From CAYJII01 sp964370225 (GTDB lineage Bacteria; Bacillota; Clostridia; Oscillospirales; Ruminococcaceae), in contig CAYJII010000002.1 of assembly GCA_964370225.1 (NCBI GenBank), forward strand, positions 33,307 through 97,306: a stretch of DNA of 64,000 bases. The letters are read 5' to 3'. Of the stretch, positions 7,665-16,998 are shown piece after piece. The number at the start of each line of letters is the position of its first letter. The stretch's first letter is position 1. The notes under the pieces were generated by a model, which saw only the letters and a program-made list of their open reading frames with translations, was not told where the DNA came from and did not search any database. The translations under genes and the position numbers were made by a program.

Positions 7665-10055
7665 TTATTTAAGCTCTACTATAGTAACTCCGGATTCACC
7701 CTCGCCAAATGTGCCCAGTCTAAACGCTTTAATATGCTTTTGACGCCTAAAATGCGCATGTATCGCTGCTCTAAGCGCGCCCGTTCCCTTACCGTGAATT
7801 ATAGTAACTTGCTCCATATTCGACATAATCGACTGGTCGATAAACATATCAACCTCCATTAAAGCTTCCTCCACCATCATTCCACGCAAATCAAGCTCCA
7901 TATTCGCTTGTCTTGTAACTGCTTTTGTAACATTTCTTGTGGTTTTGCCTGTTTGCTTTTTCTTTTTTGTACTGTTCTCAAGCAAACGTAGATTATCAGT
8001 CTTAGCACGCACTTTCATGATACCGACTTGCAGTAGCACCTCATTTGATTTGCTCGATATCTCAAGCACCACCGCATTTTTATTGATATCCACTACCAAA
8101 ACATCGTCGCCTACTTTTAGCTTTCTTGGCAGTATGTAATTATCGTTAACCCTCTCGCTAACTGGGTTTGCAAGTGAGTGCAGTGAGTTTAGTTTTCCTT
8201 TTAGCATGCTCCTTGCATTGACAGTTTTTTGCCTAAAATCTTCGCTATCTTTTTCCTTTTTAATTTCTAGCAGTTCATCCATCACAGTTTGAGACTGCAA
8301 TTTCACCTGCTCTACAAGCCTTTTTGCATCTGCACGAGCAACCTCAAGCAGTTTATCTTTTTGCACCTCAAATTCTCTCTCTTTTTTAGAGAAAACTTCA
8401 TGCTTATGATTTATGTCATACAGCTTTTTGCTATACTCATCATGCTTTTGTTCAAATTCTTGGCGCGATTTATCTAGCGCATCGATTACAGCTTCTAGCT
8501 TTTTATCTTCTTGCGAAACTCGGCTTTCTGCAAAGGACAACACATCTTCGCTTAGTCCAAGCTTTCTCGAAATCGCAAATGCATTCGAGCGCCCAGGCAC
8601 ACCTATAAGTAGTTTATATGTTGGTTGTAGCGTTTTTATATCAAACTCACAACACGCGTTTTCAACATTTTCTGTCTCTATCGCATACACTTTTAACTCA
8701 GGGTAATGTGTGGTCGCCCCCACGATACTGCCTTTTTCCTTCAGCTTTTCGAGTATAGCTATCGCTATCGCCGCCCCCTCAACAGGGTCAGTACCAGAGC
8801 CTAACTCATCCACAAGTACGAGCGACTGTTTGTCTGCCTCACCTAAGATTGAGACGATATTTGTCATGTGCGAAGAGAAAGTCGAGAGGTTATGCTCAAT
8901 GCTCTGCTCGTCGCCGATGTCGACTAATATTTTGCGGAATATACAAATTGTACTTCCATCGCTCACTGGAATGAGCATTCCGCACATCGTCATTAGCGTC
9001 AACAGTCCCAATGTTTTTAATGTAACTGTTTTACCTCCAGTATTTGGTCCTGTCACAACGAGTGTAGAATATTTTTCGCCTACATTTACATTTATTGGTA
9101 CTACCATATTTTTATCAATCAGTGGATGTCTAGCCTTATTTAGTACAATTTTGCCATTGTCAACAATTTCGGGCATCATCGCATTCATTTTCGCCGCTAG
9201 ATGCGATTTAGCAAAGTACAAATTCAGCGCCATACTAATCTCGAAATTGCTCTTTATATTATCTGCACTCTCTGCACATAGCGCGCTGAGTTCATACAAA
9301 ATTCGCTCAATCTCTGCTTTTTCACGTATTTGTAAAACTCGTATTTCGTTATTGGCTTCCACTGCTGCCATCGGCTCGATAAATAGCGTCGCGCCACTAG
9401 AAGAAGTGTCGTGCACAAGCCCAGGAATTTCGTTTTTATACTCTGCTTTAACTGGCACAACAAATCTTGAATCTCGCATTGTTATCAGCGAATCCTGCAA
9501 CATTTTTTGATATTTATTCGATGTTATGAGCTTTTCCATGCTTTGCTTTACTTTAGCCTCAGTCGAACGAATTTTCTTTCTTATGCTCGCTAACTCCTGG
9601 CTAGCAAAGTCATCCACCATATCCTCTGAGATAACAATCGATGTGATTTTTTTCTCAAGCTCCTTATTTGGAATTAGGAGCGAAAACATCTCTTTAAGGC
9701 TGTTTGGCGTATTCTCACATTGTCTATACCATTCTTTTAAAAGGCGCACTTGTCTTAGCACTTCTGCGAGATTTAAAAAATTTCTGAGCGTGAGTAGTCC
9801 ACCCGCACCTGCTAATTTCAGCAGTGGTTCTGGATCAGCTAAGTTAGAAAATGAAGGTGTTCCAAAATGCGAGGAGAGTCTAAAGGCATCATTTGCTTTT
9901 AAGACGTCGTCTCGCACCATATTTATATTTGTGTGTGGTTTTAAATTTAGCGCCATATCTCTGGCGTATTCGCAACAAGTGAATTGCGAAAGCTCTTGCA
10001 AAATCTTATCAAGCTCAAGACTTTTGCAGTATTTTTCTTTTATCGTATACATCAT
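7665..10055 (-). CDS. mutS2: Endonuclease MutS2 / ribosome-collision splitting ATPase
   Basis: A 796-residue MutS2, the usual length. The MutS core and lever helices run from residue 1 to about 310. The ABC-type ATPase follows, with Walker A GPNTGGKT and Walker B LVLVDELGSGTDP. A long charged coiled coil (about 510-620) separates it from the C-terminal Smr domain, which carries LDLRG and HGKGTGALR. MutS2 proteins have been described as suppressors of homologous recombination and, in Bacillus, as rescuers of collided ribosomes. Two adjacent ATG codons follow a GGAG site, so the start could be one codon later. It lies directly behind recO on the same strand. Confidence 0.96.
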   Translation of the reverse strand: MMYTIKEKYCKSLELDKILQELSQFTCCEYARDMALNLKPHTNINMVRDDVLKANDAFRLSSHFGTPSFSNLADPEPLLKLAGAGGLLTLRNFLNLAEVLRQVRLLKEWYRQCENTPNSLKEMFSLLIPNKELEKKITSIVISEDMVDDFASQELASIRKKIRSTEAKVKQSMEKLITSNKYQKMLQDSLITMRDSRFVVPVKAEYKNEIPGLVHDTSSSGATLFIEPMAAVEANNEIRVLQIREKAEIERILYELSALCAESADNIKSNFEISMALNLYFAKSHLAAKMNAMMPEIVDNGKIVLNKARHPLIDKNMVVPINVNVGEKYSTLVVTGPNTGGKTVTLKTLGLLTLMTMCGMLIPVSDGSTICIFRKILVDIGDEQSIEHNLSTFSSHMTNIVSILGEADKQSLVLVDELGSGTDPVEGAAIAIAILEKLKEKGSIVGATTHYPELKVYAIETENVENACCEFDIKTLQPTYKLLIGVPGRSNAFAISRKLGLSEDVLSFAESRVSQEDKKLEAVIDALDKSRQEFEQKHDEYSKKLYDINHKHEVFSKKEREFEVQKDKLLEVARADAKRLVEQVKLQSQTVMDELLEIKKEKDSEDFRQKTVNARSMLKGKLNSLHSLANPVSERVNDNYILPRKLKVGDDVLVVDINKNAVVLEISSKSNEVLLQVGIMKVRAKTDNLRLLENSTKKKKQTGKTTRNVTKAVTRQANMELDLRGMMVEEALMEVDMFIDQSIMSNMEQVTIIHGKGTGALRAAIHAHFRRQKHIKAFRLGTFGEGESGVTIVELK

Positions 10056-10075
10056 CTTGCTCCATTTCAGTTATA

Positions 10076-10831
10076 TTAATCAGTAAATTGCTTATACATT
10101 TTAAGCGAGCTAAAATTTGGTTTTGTGTGTATCAAAGTATAGTTTTCCGTTATATATTCGAGCGCACCGAGTGACTCTCCTTGCAGATTAAACGCAAAAA
10201 TTTTGTCGTCCTCAGAATAAATAATATGTCTCATCGCATGCAATACCGCAGAGTTAAGCTCATACTTGACTTCCCCAACAAGCTCTGATTTTTCAAGGCA
10301 GGATTTGCAGTATATTACACCCTCTATCGGCAAAAAATAATACTCACCCTCGCCATGTTCAGCACACTCGTTGCATGCAACTAAGTCAGGCATAAATCCG
10401 TTTAAGGACATAATTTTAAGTTCAAATATCGCTTTGAGCAGTTTTGCGGTTTTTTTCTCGGTCGAAATCATATGTAGCGTATTCAGCAGAAAACGCAAAT
10501 GCCCCCACGAGTGTTCTTCTGTGGGGGAAATATAGTTTGATAAGTCGCACAAATACGCAGCTAGTGATACTTTTACCACATCAAGGCGTAAATCATAAAA
10601 TGAATTTATCGTGCTTGCACTATTTACGGAATAGTAGTTTTTTTTGTGATATAAGCAAAACTCCGAATAGCACAAAAGCTGGGTCGCAGCTGTCAGAGGG
10701 CCTTTAGTTTTTTTGGCATCTTTCGCTGAAGCTTCAACTATTCCATAGTCTTTTGTGAGTATCGTAATCATCTTGTCATTTTCGCCTATATTGCGTTGTC
10801 GTATAACCAGTCCCGTGGTTTTTATCAGCAT
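10076..10831 (-). CDS. recO: DNA repair protein RecO
   Basis: A 251-residue RecO, the RecFOR mediator that loads RecA on gapped DNA. It has the N-terminal OB fold (KTTGLVIRQRNIGENDKMITILT) and a helical C-terminal half. A zinc site is formed by CNEC and, after about 20 residues, CKSC. The start ATG lies inside the end of the small upstream yqzL-like gene, which it overlaps by 56 bases in another frame. Translational coupling of the two is likely. It sits in the conserved era-yqzL-recO order of Firmicutes. Confidence 0.95.
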   Translation of the reverse strand: MLIKTTGLVIRQRNIGENDKMITILTKDYGIVEASAKDAKKTKGPLTAATQLLCYSEFCLYHKKNYYSVNSASTINSFYDLRLDVVKVSLAAYLCDLSNYISPTEEHSWGHLRFLLNTLHMISTEKKTAKLLKAIFELKIMSLNGFMPDLVACNECAEHGEGEYYFLPIEGVIYCKSCLEKSELVGEVKYELNSAVLHAMRHIIYSEDDKIFAFNLQGESLGALEYITENYTLIHTKPNFSSLKMYKQFTD

Positions 10832-10952
10832 TTAAATCGCTCTCCGACTTGAATTTTGTTTTTTCGCTGTCTTGTTTGTATCTTAAATAATCGCTAATCT
10901 GCCCACTGCTGTAGAAGATATTCCACGCTTTTAGCCTATCTTTTTCGTTCAT
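10776..10952 (-). CDS. YqzL-like mini-protein
   Basis: A 58-residue ORF with an excellent AAGGAGG site eight bases before its ATG. The core, with AWNIFYSSGQISDYLRYK, fits the YqzL family pattern (W/F, then TG-x-(V/I)-D-x-YL-x-(Y/F)K) and sits between era and recO, where YqzL is found in Bacillus. The last 18 codons overlap the 5' end of recO in a different frame, making the protein somewhat longer than the 45-50 residues usual for the family. The function is unknown. The position match and ribosome binding site make it very likely to be a real gene. Confidence 0.75.
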   Translation of the reverse strand: MNEKDRLKAWNIFYSSGQISDYLRYKQDSEKTKFKSESDLNADKNHGTGYTTTQYRRK

Positions 10953-11041
10953 ATTAATACCCTCCTTAAAGAGGTAAAGCTACGCTTTCTTTATATTAAT
11001 ATTTACAAAGTTTTTCTGCTTATGTGAGGAAAGTATTAGCA

Positions 11042-11941
11042 CTAATTTTTAAAGGATAATCCAAAATTATCGATAAAGCCATCTTTATTTCGCCAGTCTT
11101 CTTTCACTTTTACCCAGCACTTTAAGTTGACTTGCATATCAAGAAAACTCTCAATATCATGCCTTGCTTGTGAAGAAATTCGCTTTAATACAGCTCCATT
11201 TTTCCCGATAATCATACCCTTATGAGTTTTTCTTTCGCAGTATATTGTCGCCTCGATATCAATTATATCTTTATTTTCCCTTGCATGCACTTTTTCAACC
11301 ACAACAGCAGTTCCGTGCGGAATTTCCATATGCATATTAACTAGGATTTTCTCCCTCAATCTTTCTGCAATGATAACTCGCTCAGGTTGGTCTGTTAAGC
11401 TATCCTCAGGAAAAAAATGAACGCTATCAACTAAGAATTTGTCCACTTCTCTCATTAACACGTCAATCCCATCTTTTTTCTCCACGCTGATAGGAAGCAC
11501 CGCTTCAAAATTATGTAGCGCAGTGAATTTTTCAATTACAGGGATAAGTTTAGCTTTGTCGCCCACGAGGTCAATTTTATTTATAACGAGAATACAAGGC
11601 AAGCGTTTTTGCTTTAAATTCTCAATAAGTTGTAGTTGTATCTCATTAATTTTAAGATGCGGTTCTACCACAAAAAGCACTAAATCTATGTCGTTTAGCG
11701 AAGCATGTGCTGCTTTTGTCATATTGTCGCCAAGCTTAGTTTTAGCACTATGTAACCCCGGTGTGTCTATGAAGACATACTGCTTTTCGTCTAATGTAAG
11801 TACCCCTGTAATCTTTGTGCGTGTTGTTTGCGGTTTGTTGGTAACAATTGCAAGTTTTTCACCTAAAACTGTGTTTAACAGCGAGGATTTCCCAACATTA
11901 GGGCAACCGACAATAGATATAAATGCACATTTTGTGTTCAT
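11042..11941 (-). CDS. era: GTPase Era
   Basis: A 299-residue Era, a GTPase needed for 16S rRNA processing and 30S maturation. G1 is GCPNVGKSS, the switch region holds NKPQTTRT, G3 is DTPG and G4 is NKID. The C-terminal KH domain carries the GMIIGKNGAVLKRI loop that binds the 3' end of 16S rRNA. Start and length are standard, with a GGAG site before the ATG. It follows dgkA on the same strand with a 28-base gap, in the conserved ybeY-dgkA-era block. Confidence 0.97.
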   Translation of the reverse strand: MNTKCAFISIVGCPNVGKSSLLNTVLGEKLAIVTNKPQTTRTKITGVLTLDEKQYVFIDTPGLHSAKTKLGDNMTKAAHASLNDIDLVLFVVEPHLKINEIQLQLIENLKQKRLPCILVINKIDLVGDKAKLIPVIEKFTALHNFEAVLPISVEKKDGIDVLMREVDKFLVDSVHFFPEDSLTDQPERVIIAERLREKILVNMHMEIPHGTAVVVEKVHARENKDIIDIEATIYCERKTHKGMIIGKNGAVLKRISSQARHDIESFLDMQVNLKCWVKVKEDWRNKDGFIDNFGLSFKN

Positions 11942-11969
11942 GTAAGACTCCGTTCTTTTATCATAAATT

Positions 11970-12458
11970 CTAGTTTTTAAAAATCTTTGTTTTTTTCCAT
12001 CTAAATATAAATAATGCCCCTAAAATGATTTCAGCAATCGCAATTAAAATAAAATGTGGATTTTCATAAAATTTGCCCAACAAGAGCAAAAGTTTTTCTA
12101 TATCCCCAAAAAGTATAATTGCCACAATCGCAGAAACCACCGCCAAGACTAAAACAGATCCGGCGGCGACATCTTTCGCTATTTTACCTAGAGTTGCATA
12201 TGAGGACGTTTGCAAGTCAACTAAGGCTTCTATCGCAGTATTAATCATCTCGGCGCAAATCACTACGCCAAACAAAATAAATAATACCGCATATTCATAT
12301 TGATTTAATTCATAAAGAAGCGCAAACTGCAAGACAAAGACTGCTGCAGTCAAATGAATTCTCATATTGCGTTCGTTATCTACAGCGTAATTAAAACCTT
12401 TCGCTGCAAATTTAAAGCTTTTGTATAAGGTGTAAAATTCACCTGTAAATTTGTTCAT
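11970..12458 (-). CDS. dgkA: DgkA-family lipid kinase, probably undecaprenol kinase
   Basis: A 162-residue integral membrane kinase. The DgkA signature appears as NERNMRIHL near residue 28 and EMINTAIEALVD in the second helix, where the Glu and Asn residues bind Mg-ATP and substrate. Gram-positive members mostly phosphorylate undecaprenol, recycling the cell-wall lipid carrier. The C-terminus carries an extra membrane helix (about 135-155) beyond the usual three, ending in a basic tail. It lies six bases downstream of ybeY. Confidence 0.9.
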   Translation of the reverse strand: MNKFTGEFYTLYKSFKFAAKGFNYAVDNERNMRIHLTAAVFVLQFALLYELNQYEYAVLFILFGVVICAEMINTAIEALVDLQTSSYATLGKIAKDVAAGSVLVLAVVSAIVAIILFGDIEKLLLLLGKFYENPHFILIAIAEIILGALFIFRWKKTKIFKN

Positions 12459-12464
12459 TATCTA

Positions 12465-12962
12465 TTATTCCAAGACATAACTGGATCCTCTTGGAATACC
12501 CAGTTTTAATAAAACGCTCTCTTCTTTTTCGCGCATTTGCACTGCAAATAGCCCACCATCTTCGTGGTCATATCCCAACAAATGGAACATGGAGTGCACG
12601 GTTAAAAACCCAATCTCGCGTTGGATATTGTGCCCGTAAAGCCCCGATTGCTCGTATGCTTTTTCCACTGAAACAACGATGTCGCCCAACACATATTCAT
12701 CTTTATGTGCGCCGCTTAAAAATTCGTCTTTATCATGCAAAGGGAATGATAGTACATCGGTTTCTTTATCGATATTTCTGTATTGTTTGTTTAATTTTTT
12801 TATATCTTCATTTGTTACAAAAGTAACACTCACTTCACAATCCGCATCAATGTTTTCATGCGCTAAAACTGCATTGCAACAGCGTCTTATCAAAAGCCTT
12901 ATACCTGTAGGTATCTTAATGTTTTTTTGGTTGTTTTTGATTAACACTTTAGTTTTTCCCAT
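12465..12962 (-). CDS. ybeY: Endoribonuclease YbeY
   Basis: A 165-residue metalloprotein required for 16S rRNA 3'-end maturation and ribosome quality control. The zinc-binding motif H-x3-H-x5-H is intact in HSMFHLLGYDH. The block TDVLSFPL is also characteristic. The ATG at 12962 gives the family's standard length and overlaps the end of phoH by 14 bases. An in-frame ATG 36 bases upstream has no ribosome binding site and was not used. Confidence 0.95.
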   Translation of the reverse strand: MGKTKVLIKNNQKNIKIPTGIRLLIRRCCNAVLAHENIDADCEVSVTFVTNEDIKKLNKQYRNIDKETDVLSFPLHDKDEFLSGAHKDEYVLGDIVVSVEKAYEQSGLYGHNIQREIGFLTVHSMFHLLGYDHEDGGLFAVQMREKEESVLLKLGIPRGSSYVLE

Positions 12963-13935
12963 AATTTTTCTTTGTTCCTTCCTTGTAGTACTTGTCATAA
13001 GCTTTTATTATATCCTGAACAATCTTGCTTCTGACAACATCTTTCTCGCTAAATCTTATTGTATCAATATCCTCAACACCTTTTAAGATTTTCACAACCT
13101 CAACAAGCCCCGAACGCTTTTGCTCAGGTAAGTCAATTTGTGTGATATCTCCTGTCACCACCGACTTTGAATTAAATCCAAGTCTGGTTAAAAACATTTT
13201 CATCTGTTCTTTTGTGGTGTTTTGGGCTTCGTCTAAAATGATGAATGCATCATTCAAACTTCTTCCCCTCATATATGCTAAAGGTGCTACCTCTATTGTT
13301 CCGCGCTCAGTATGCTTTAAAAAGCTCTCTTCTCCCAACATCTCAAACAGCGCATCGTAAAGCGGCCTTAAATATGGGTCTACTTTTGTTTGCAAATCCC
13401 CCGGTAAAAAGCCCAAACTTTCGCCTGCTTCAACCGCGGGTCTAGTTAAAATAATTCTTGTGACTTCGCCTGCTTTAAAAGCTTTCACTGCCATAGCTAC
13501 CGCCAAATAAGTTTTCCCAGTTCCGGCTGGTCCTATGCCAAAAACTACAGAGTTTTTCTTAATTGCTTCGATATACTGCTTTTGTCCTAATGTTTTTGGC
13601 TTGATAGGTTTCCCTTGCGTTGTAAGACAAATTATATCAGAATCAGTTAGCTCTTTTACTCTTTCAACACTCTGCTTTTCGTTAATAAGACTGATGATAT
13701 ATCTAATGCTTTGGGGGGTGATGCTCTCGCCTTTATCAAGCAAAAGTATTAATCCCTCAATTGCTTTTTCTGTGTTTTCAATCCCGATTTCTTCGCCTGA
13801 AATTTTCACTTCCGTGCCACGATTTATAATACTTACCGCAAATTCATTTTCGATAATTTTTAAGTTCTCATCAAAGTTTCCAAATAGATCGTATATATAT
13901 TCACTATTCTCAATATTAATCAGTTTTTCTATCAC
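12949..13935 (-). CDS. phoH: PhoH-family ATPase (PhoH/YbeZ)
   Basis: A 328-residue cytosolic ATPase of the PhoH group. Walker A is GPAGTGKT, Walker B is FIILDEAQN, and the TRPAVEAGESLGFLPGD stretch is diagnostic. The first 100 residues carry a KH-like domain as in YbeZ, a partner of YbeY in RNA metabolism. This fits the directly overlapping ybeY gene. The start is a GTG at 13935, ten bases after AAAGGAG. Confidence 0.93.
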   Translation of the reverse strand: MIEKLINIENSEYIYDLFGNFDENLKIIENEFAVSIINRGTEVKISGEEIGIENTEKAIEGLILLLDKGESITPQSIRYIISLINEKQSVERVKELTDSDIICLTTQGKPIKPKTLGQKQYIEAIKKNSVVFGIGPAGTGKTYLAVAMAVKAFKAGEVTRIILTRPAVEAGESLGFLPGDLQTKVDPYLRPLYDALFEMLGEESFLKHTERGTIEVAPLAYMRGRSLNDAFIILDEAQNTTKEQMKMFLTRLGFNSKSVVTGDITQIDLPEQKRSGLVEVVKILKGVEDIDTIRFSEKDVVRSKIVQDIIKAYDKYYKEGTKKNYGKN

Positions 13936-14056
13936 TCAGGGCGTTCTCCTTTATTTTGTTTGCTCTGTTTTTATCATTTTATGTAACACATACCTGTCGC
14001 AATTTTATTATACCATAATTATCATCATTTGTATCTTTGCAAAATACACAAATATA

Positions 14057-15256
14057 TTATTCTATTTCTGTAGTCTTTTTTGCTATATTTTCATGTGAAA
14101 CATATTCTCTTTTCACAAAAATTGTGTTTTCACTTTCTGTAACAATATCGGTATAACTTATTATGCTCACATCTGCCATATTTTCCTCTTCAAATGCCTT
14201 AAATCCATGTGCAATTATACCGATTGCCTCTTGTTTTGTGTATGTTTTTTCTACAGTTTCATAAAACTCATACTTTTTTTCATAAACTCCAATCGGCAAA
14301 ATATTTTCACCTATCGCAATCGGTGTATATTCTATCTTTTCATCAAATTCATGTTCAAAATCAAATGCGATAAAAAGCGGTATATTAACCCCAAAAACAC
14401 TAAGAAATCTTCTGGTAGCACTCTCACTTATATATTCCTTTTCGCTTTGATTAAGCGCAAAGGAAATCGTGTGAACTGTCGAGGTTTGAGCGATGATTTT
14501 TGCATCGGCTGAAACTTCGCTTACCATCTCGACAAAGCTCCCATCAGCTTTTTGCTCCGCTGTTGGCGTCCTCACTTCGCGACTAACTAAAATATCCCCC
14601 TCGACCACAACATCGTGCATCGTCACAAGCGCTGTCCCCTCGTACACTTCCATTTGCATTATAATCCCCGTTTTTGTCGCAACAACATCACATATTTCCG
14701 TTGATTCCACCTGCGGTGATTCGTCTTTTTCCGCAACTTCAACCGTTATTTTTGTGCCCTCTCTGTTGAGCGCAATCCACGACAAATCCTCTGAGCGTAT
14801 GAGCACCTCTTCCTTTACACTACGCAAGTCTAAATCTGGTATATATGCTCCGACATGCACCCCAAAAATTTTGAGCTCTTCCAGCAGAAATTCGCTTTTC
14901 TGCTCATCATAATTTACCACTTCTATCTCCCAAATAAAATTGTTATACACAATGATTGATGCGACGAAAAAGACCAATCCTAAAAATAATCCCAACCTCG
15001 CTTTTAGCGTCTTTACTTTAAGCGGTAAACCAAATTTTTCATGCTTATTTATTTTAATTTCAAGTTTTTGTGCTATTACTTCTATTTTTTTGTAGTCTGC
15101 AAGCGTACAACTAGCAGTTATATTTGTGTCGTTAACATTCACATCCCAAATGGATAAGTGATTGTTTGAGAGCATGTTTAAAAAACGCTCAAAAAACACA
15201 CCAGTCCCCTTAAATTTTACGTATCCCATTGTGTATCTCAGCACTTTTAAATACAT
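14057..15256 (-). CDS. yqfD: Sporulation protein YqfD
   Basis: A 399-residue membrane protein of the YqfD family, made in the mother cell during sporulation in Bacillus. A cytosolic N-terminal region of about 90 residues precedes one membrane helix (about 92-112), then a long extracytoplasmic part. The block LSWIALNREGTKITVEVAE and the later ATKTGIIMQMEVYEGTALV hairpin are typical. The ATG at 15256 follows GGAGGG by four bases; an ATG four codons upstream overlaps that site. It follows yqfC by about 30 bases. Confidence 0.9.
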   Translation of the reverse strand: MYLKVLRYTMGYVKFKGTGVFFERFLNMLSNNHLSIWDVNVNDTNITASCTLADYKKIEVIAQKLEIKINKHEKFGLPLKVKTLKARLGLFLGLVFFVASIIVYNNFIWEIEVVNYDEQKSEFLLEELKIFGVHVGAYIPDLDLRSVKEEVLIRSEDLSWIALNREGTKITVEVAEKDESPQVESTEICDVVATKTGIIMQMEVYEGTALVTMHDVVVEGDILVSREVRTPTAEQKADGSFVEMVSEVSADAKIIAQTSTVHTISFALNQSEKEYISESATRRFLSVFGVNIPLFIAFDFEHEFDEKIEYTPIAIGENILPIGVYEKKYEFYETVEKTYTKQEAIGIIAHGFKAFEEENMADVSIISYTDIVTESENTIFVKREYVSHENIAKKTTEIE

Positions 15257-15286
15257 AAATCCCTCCAAATATCGATATCATCAACA

Positions 15287-15535
15287 CTAATATATATACT
15301 CTATAGACGTAAATTCACCTGTCAAAACTACATGTTCTGGCGTTAAACTTTTTAGCGTCAAATCATTCCCACTAAAGAGCATTTGCATTTTTCCAACACT
15401 AATTTTTATGGAGTTTGTGTTGTATTCAACAATACCTTTGCACCCCTCCACCACAATTTCTTTGTTCGACTGAATTGTTATTTGTGGATATTCTATCTTC
15501 AGTTCGCTAAAAATTTTAGTTTTATTTCTCATCAT
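15287..15535 (-). CDS. yqfC: Sporulation protein YqfC
   Basis: An 82-residue protein of the YabP/YqfC family. The sequence shows EGCKGIVEYNTNSIKISV and, near the end, LTPEHVVLTGEFTSIEYI, matching the family's beta-rich layout. YqfC belongs to the SigE regulon of Bacillus and sits directly upstream of yqfD there as here. Two adjacent ATG codons follow a GGGAG site; either could start the protein. Confidence 0.88.
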   Translation of the reverse strand: MMRNKTKIFSELKIEYPQITIQSNKEIVVEGCKGIVEYNTNSIKISVGKMQMLFSGNDLTLKSLTPEHVVLTGEFTSIEYIY

Positions 15536-15591
15536 TTACTCCCACAATTCACGCGCATAGCAATATTTTCTTCTTAAATCTTTGTATTTAT

Positions 15592-15620
15592 ATATATTCA
15601 TCACCATTAGCGCATATACA
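15592..15620 (+). promoter_or_regulatory. Possible SigE-type promoter of the ylbJ-like gene
   Basis: ATATATT at 15592-15598, 14 bases, then CATATACA at 15613-15620. This resembles the mother-cell SigE pattern (kmATATT and CATACAnT) with several mismatches in the -10. ylbJ is a SigE target in Bacillus, which makes the weak match worth noting. Confidence 0.3.
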
Positions 15621-15663
15621 TATTTTGACTTAATATATCAGTCTAATAAAGGTGGTTTGACAC

Positions 15664-16728
15664 ATGGAAAATAAAGCTAAAATAAGTATGTTCATCAAAT
15701 TTTTACTGCTCATCATCGTTTGCACGTTCCTACTTTTGCGTAGCGATTTGATGTTTTCAGGCATAGTTTCAGGGGTGGATGTGTCGCTTAATGTATTGCT
15801 CCCCTCGCTATATGGCTTCATGATTTTTTCCTCGCTCGTGCTCTCAACTAGTATGCAAACAGTGATATCCTATCCATTTTCCTACTTCGCCAAAAAGCTG
15901 TTTAAGCTTGAGCCCTCGCTTTTTTGCATATATATTTTAAGCTTGCTGGGGGGCTATCCAATTGGTGCTAAACTTCTGTCTGAAAAATTGGAGTCTGGCG
16001 ATATTAGCAAAGGTACCGCAGAGTACATGCTATGCTTTTGTACTAACTGTTCGCCAGCATTTTTAATCACAGGAGTGGGTATAGCCCTGTGGGGGAAAGT
16101 TTGGCTTGGTGTGCTTTTATACGCTTCGCAAATTCTCTCAAGCCTTGTGATTGGGCTTTTTATGGGGGCGCTAGAAAAGCATGTGCACAAGCAAGCACAA
16201 GACTCACATCAAATTAAGATGTACTTTTCTGTGGCACTGGTAAATGCAGTAAATAGCTCGAGTAAAGCCATGGCGGTGATTTGCAGTTTCGTCATAGCAT
16301 TTTTTGCGTTCTTCCCATTTTTGGATTTACTCCCGATTAAGGGGGATTTGCTTTTTGTTCTCAAAGGCTTTTTGGAAGTAAGTTTTGGTTGCTACGAAAT
16401 ACAAAATCATAATTTTACAAACGAAATCATTCTAATCTGCGCCTTTACTGCATTCGGGGGCATATGCGTAATCATGCAAATTATGGCATTGCTACAAAAA
16501 AGCCAAGTCAGCTTCAAAGGTTTTCTTCTATCTCGAGTAGCTAACACAATCATCAGCTGTATTTTTTGTTTTGTGCTACTGAAATTTTTCCCACAAACTG
16601 TAGATGTGTTTGCCTCTCACGAACATTTTATCGTACATGGATACTCCACTTCGCCAATTGCATCAATTTTTATGTTGTTCTTAGGTCTCTTGTTATTGTC
16701 ATTTAGTCGAAAATATGATAAAATATAG
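15664..16728 (+). CDS. ylbJ: Sporulation integral membrane protein YlbJ-like
   Basis: A 354-residue polytopic membrane protein with about eight membrane helices. The conserved nucleoside-recognition (gate) domain core appears as LSLLGGYPIGAKLLSE and later CFCTNCSPAFLITGVG, both typical of YlbJ, which is required for spore cortex formation. It is divergent from yqfC-yqfD, so mother-cell genes face each other across a 130-base region. The start is preceded by AAAGGTGG, nine bases upstream of the ATG. Confidence 0.85.
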   Translation: MENKAKISMFIKFLLLIIVCTFLLLRSDLMFSGIVSGVDVSLNVLLPSLYGFMIFSSLVLSTSMQTVISYPFSYFAKKLFKLEPSLFCIYILSLLGGYPIGAKLLSEKLESGDISKGTAEYMLCFCTNCSPAFLITGVGIALWGKVWLGVLLYASQILSSLVIGLFMGALEKHVHKQAQDSHQIKMYFSVALVNAVNSSSKAMAVICSFVIAFFAFFPFLDLLPIKGDLLFVLKGFLEVSFGCYEIQNHNFTNEIILICAFTAFGGICVIMQIMALLQKSQVSFKGFLLSRVANTIISCIFCFVLLKFFPQTVDVFASHEHFIVHGYSTSPIASIFMLFLGLLLLSFSRKYDKI

Positions 16729-16773
16729 TTACTTTGCATTTCGATGCATTCTACTATAAAAATGGAGGGTATT

Positions 16774-16983
16774 ATGAAGCTATTCGGTAATACTATCGAG
16801 CCATGTTGCATTTACTGCGAGCATGTACGTAATACAATTGATGATAAAATGCTTTTATGTCCACATAACGGCATAGTAGCACAGCATTACAGCTGTAAAA
16901 AATTTAAATATGCTCCACTTAAGCGCATCCCAAAGAAAATATTAATACTCCCCAAATACAGTGAAGATGATTTTAAATTATAA
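16774..16983 (+). CDS. Four-cysteine mini-protein, clostridial conserved type
   Basis: A 69-residue protein with a strong GGAGGG site. It starts MKLFGNTIEP and has a C-x2-C pair (Cys12, Cys15), then Cys29 and Cys41, followed by KKFKYAPLKRIPKK. This spacing suggests a small zinc ribbon. The tail, in which a C-x-x-F-x-Y-x-P-L-K-R block is followed by basic residues, resembles a short protein I associate with other Clostridia; I cannot attach a function. It lies between ylbJ and a kinase-fold gene on the same strand. Confidence 0.75.
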   Translation: MKLFGNTIEPCCIYCEHVRNTIDDKMLLCPHNGIVAQHYSCKKFKYAPLKRIPKKILILPKYSEDDFKL

Positions 16984-16998
16984 ATTGAGGTGGACAAA

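Noticed and set aside
8710..9510. Long open frame (266 codons) on the plus strand, antisense to mutS2
   Set aside because: It mirrors the mutS2 coding strand, is Ser/Pro/Ile-rich with no family features, and has no convincing ribosome binding site. Similar antisense frames at 9526-10086, 3217-3807 and 13535-14098 were rejected for the same reason.
12963..12998. Earlier ATG for ybeY
   Set aside because: It has no ribosome binding site and would add twelve residues absent from the family.
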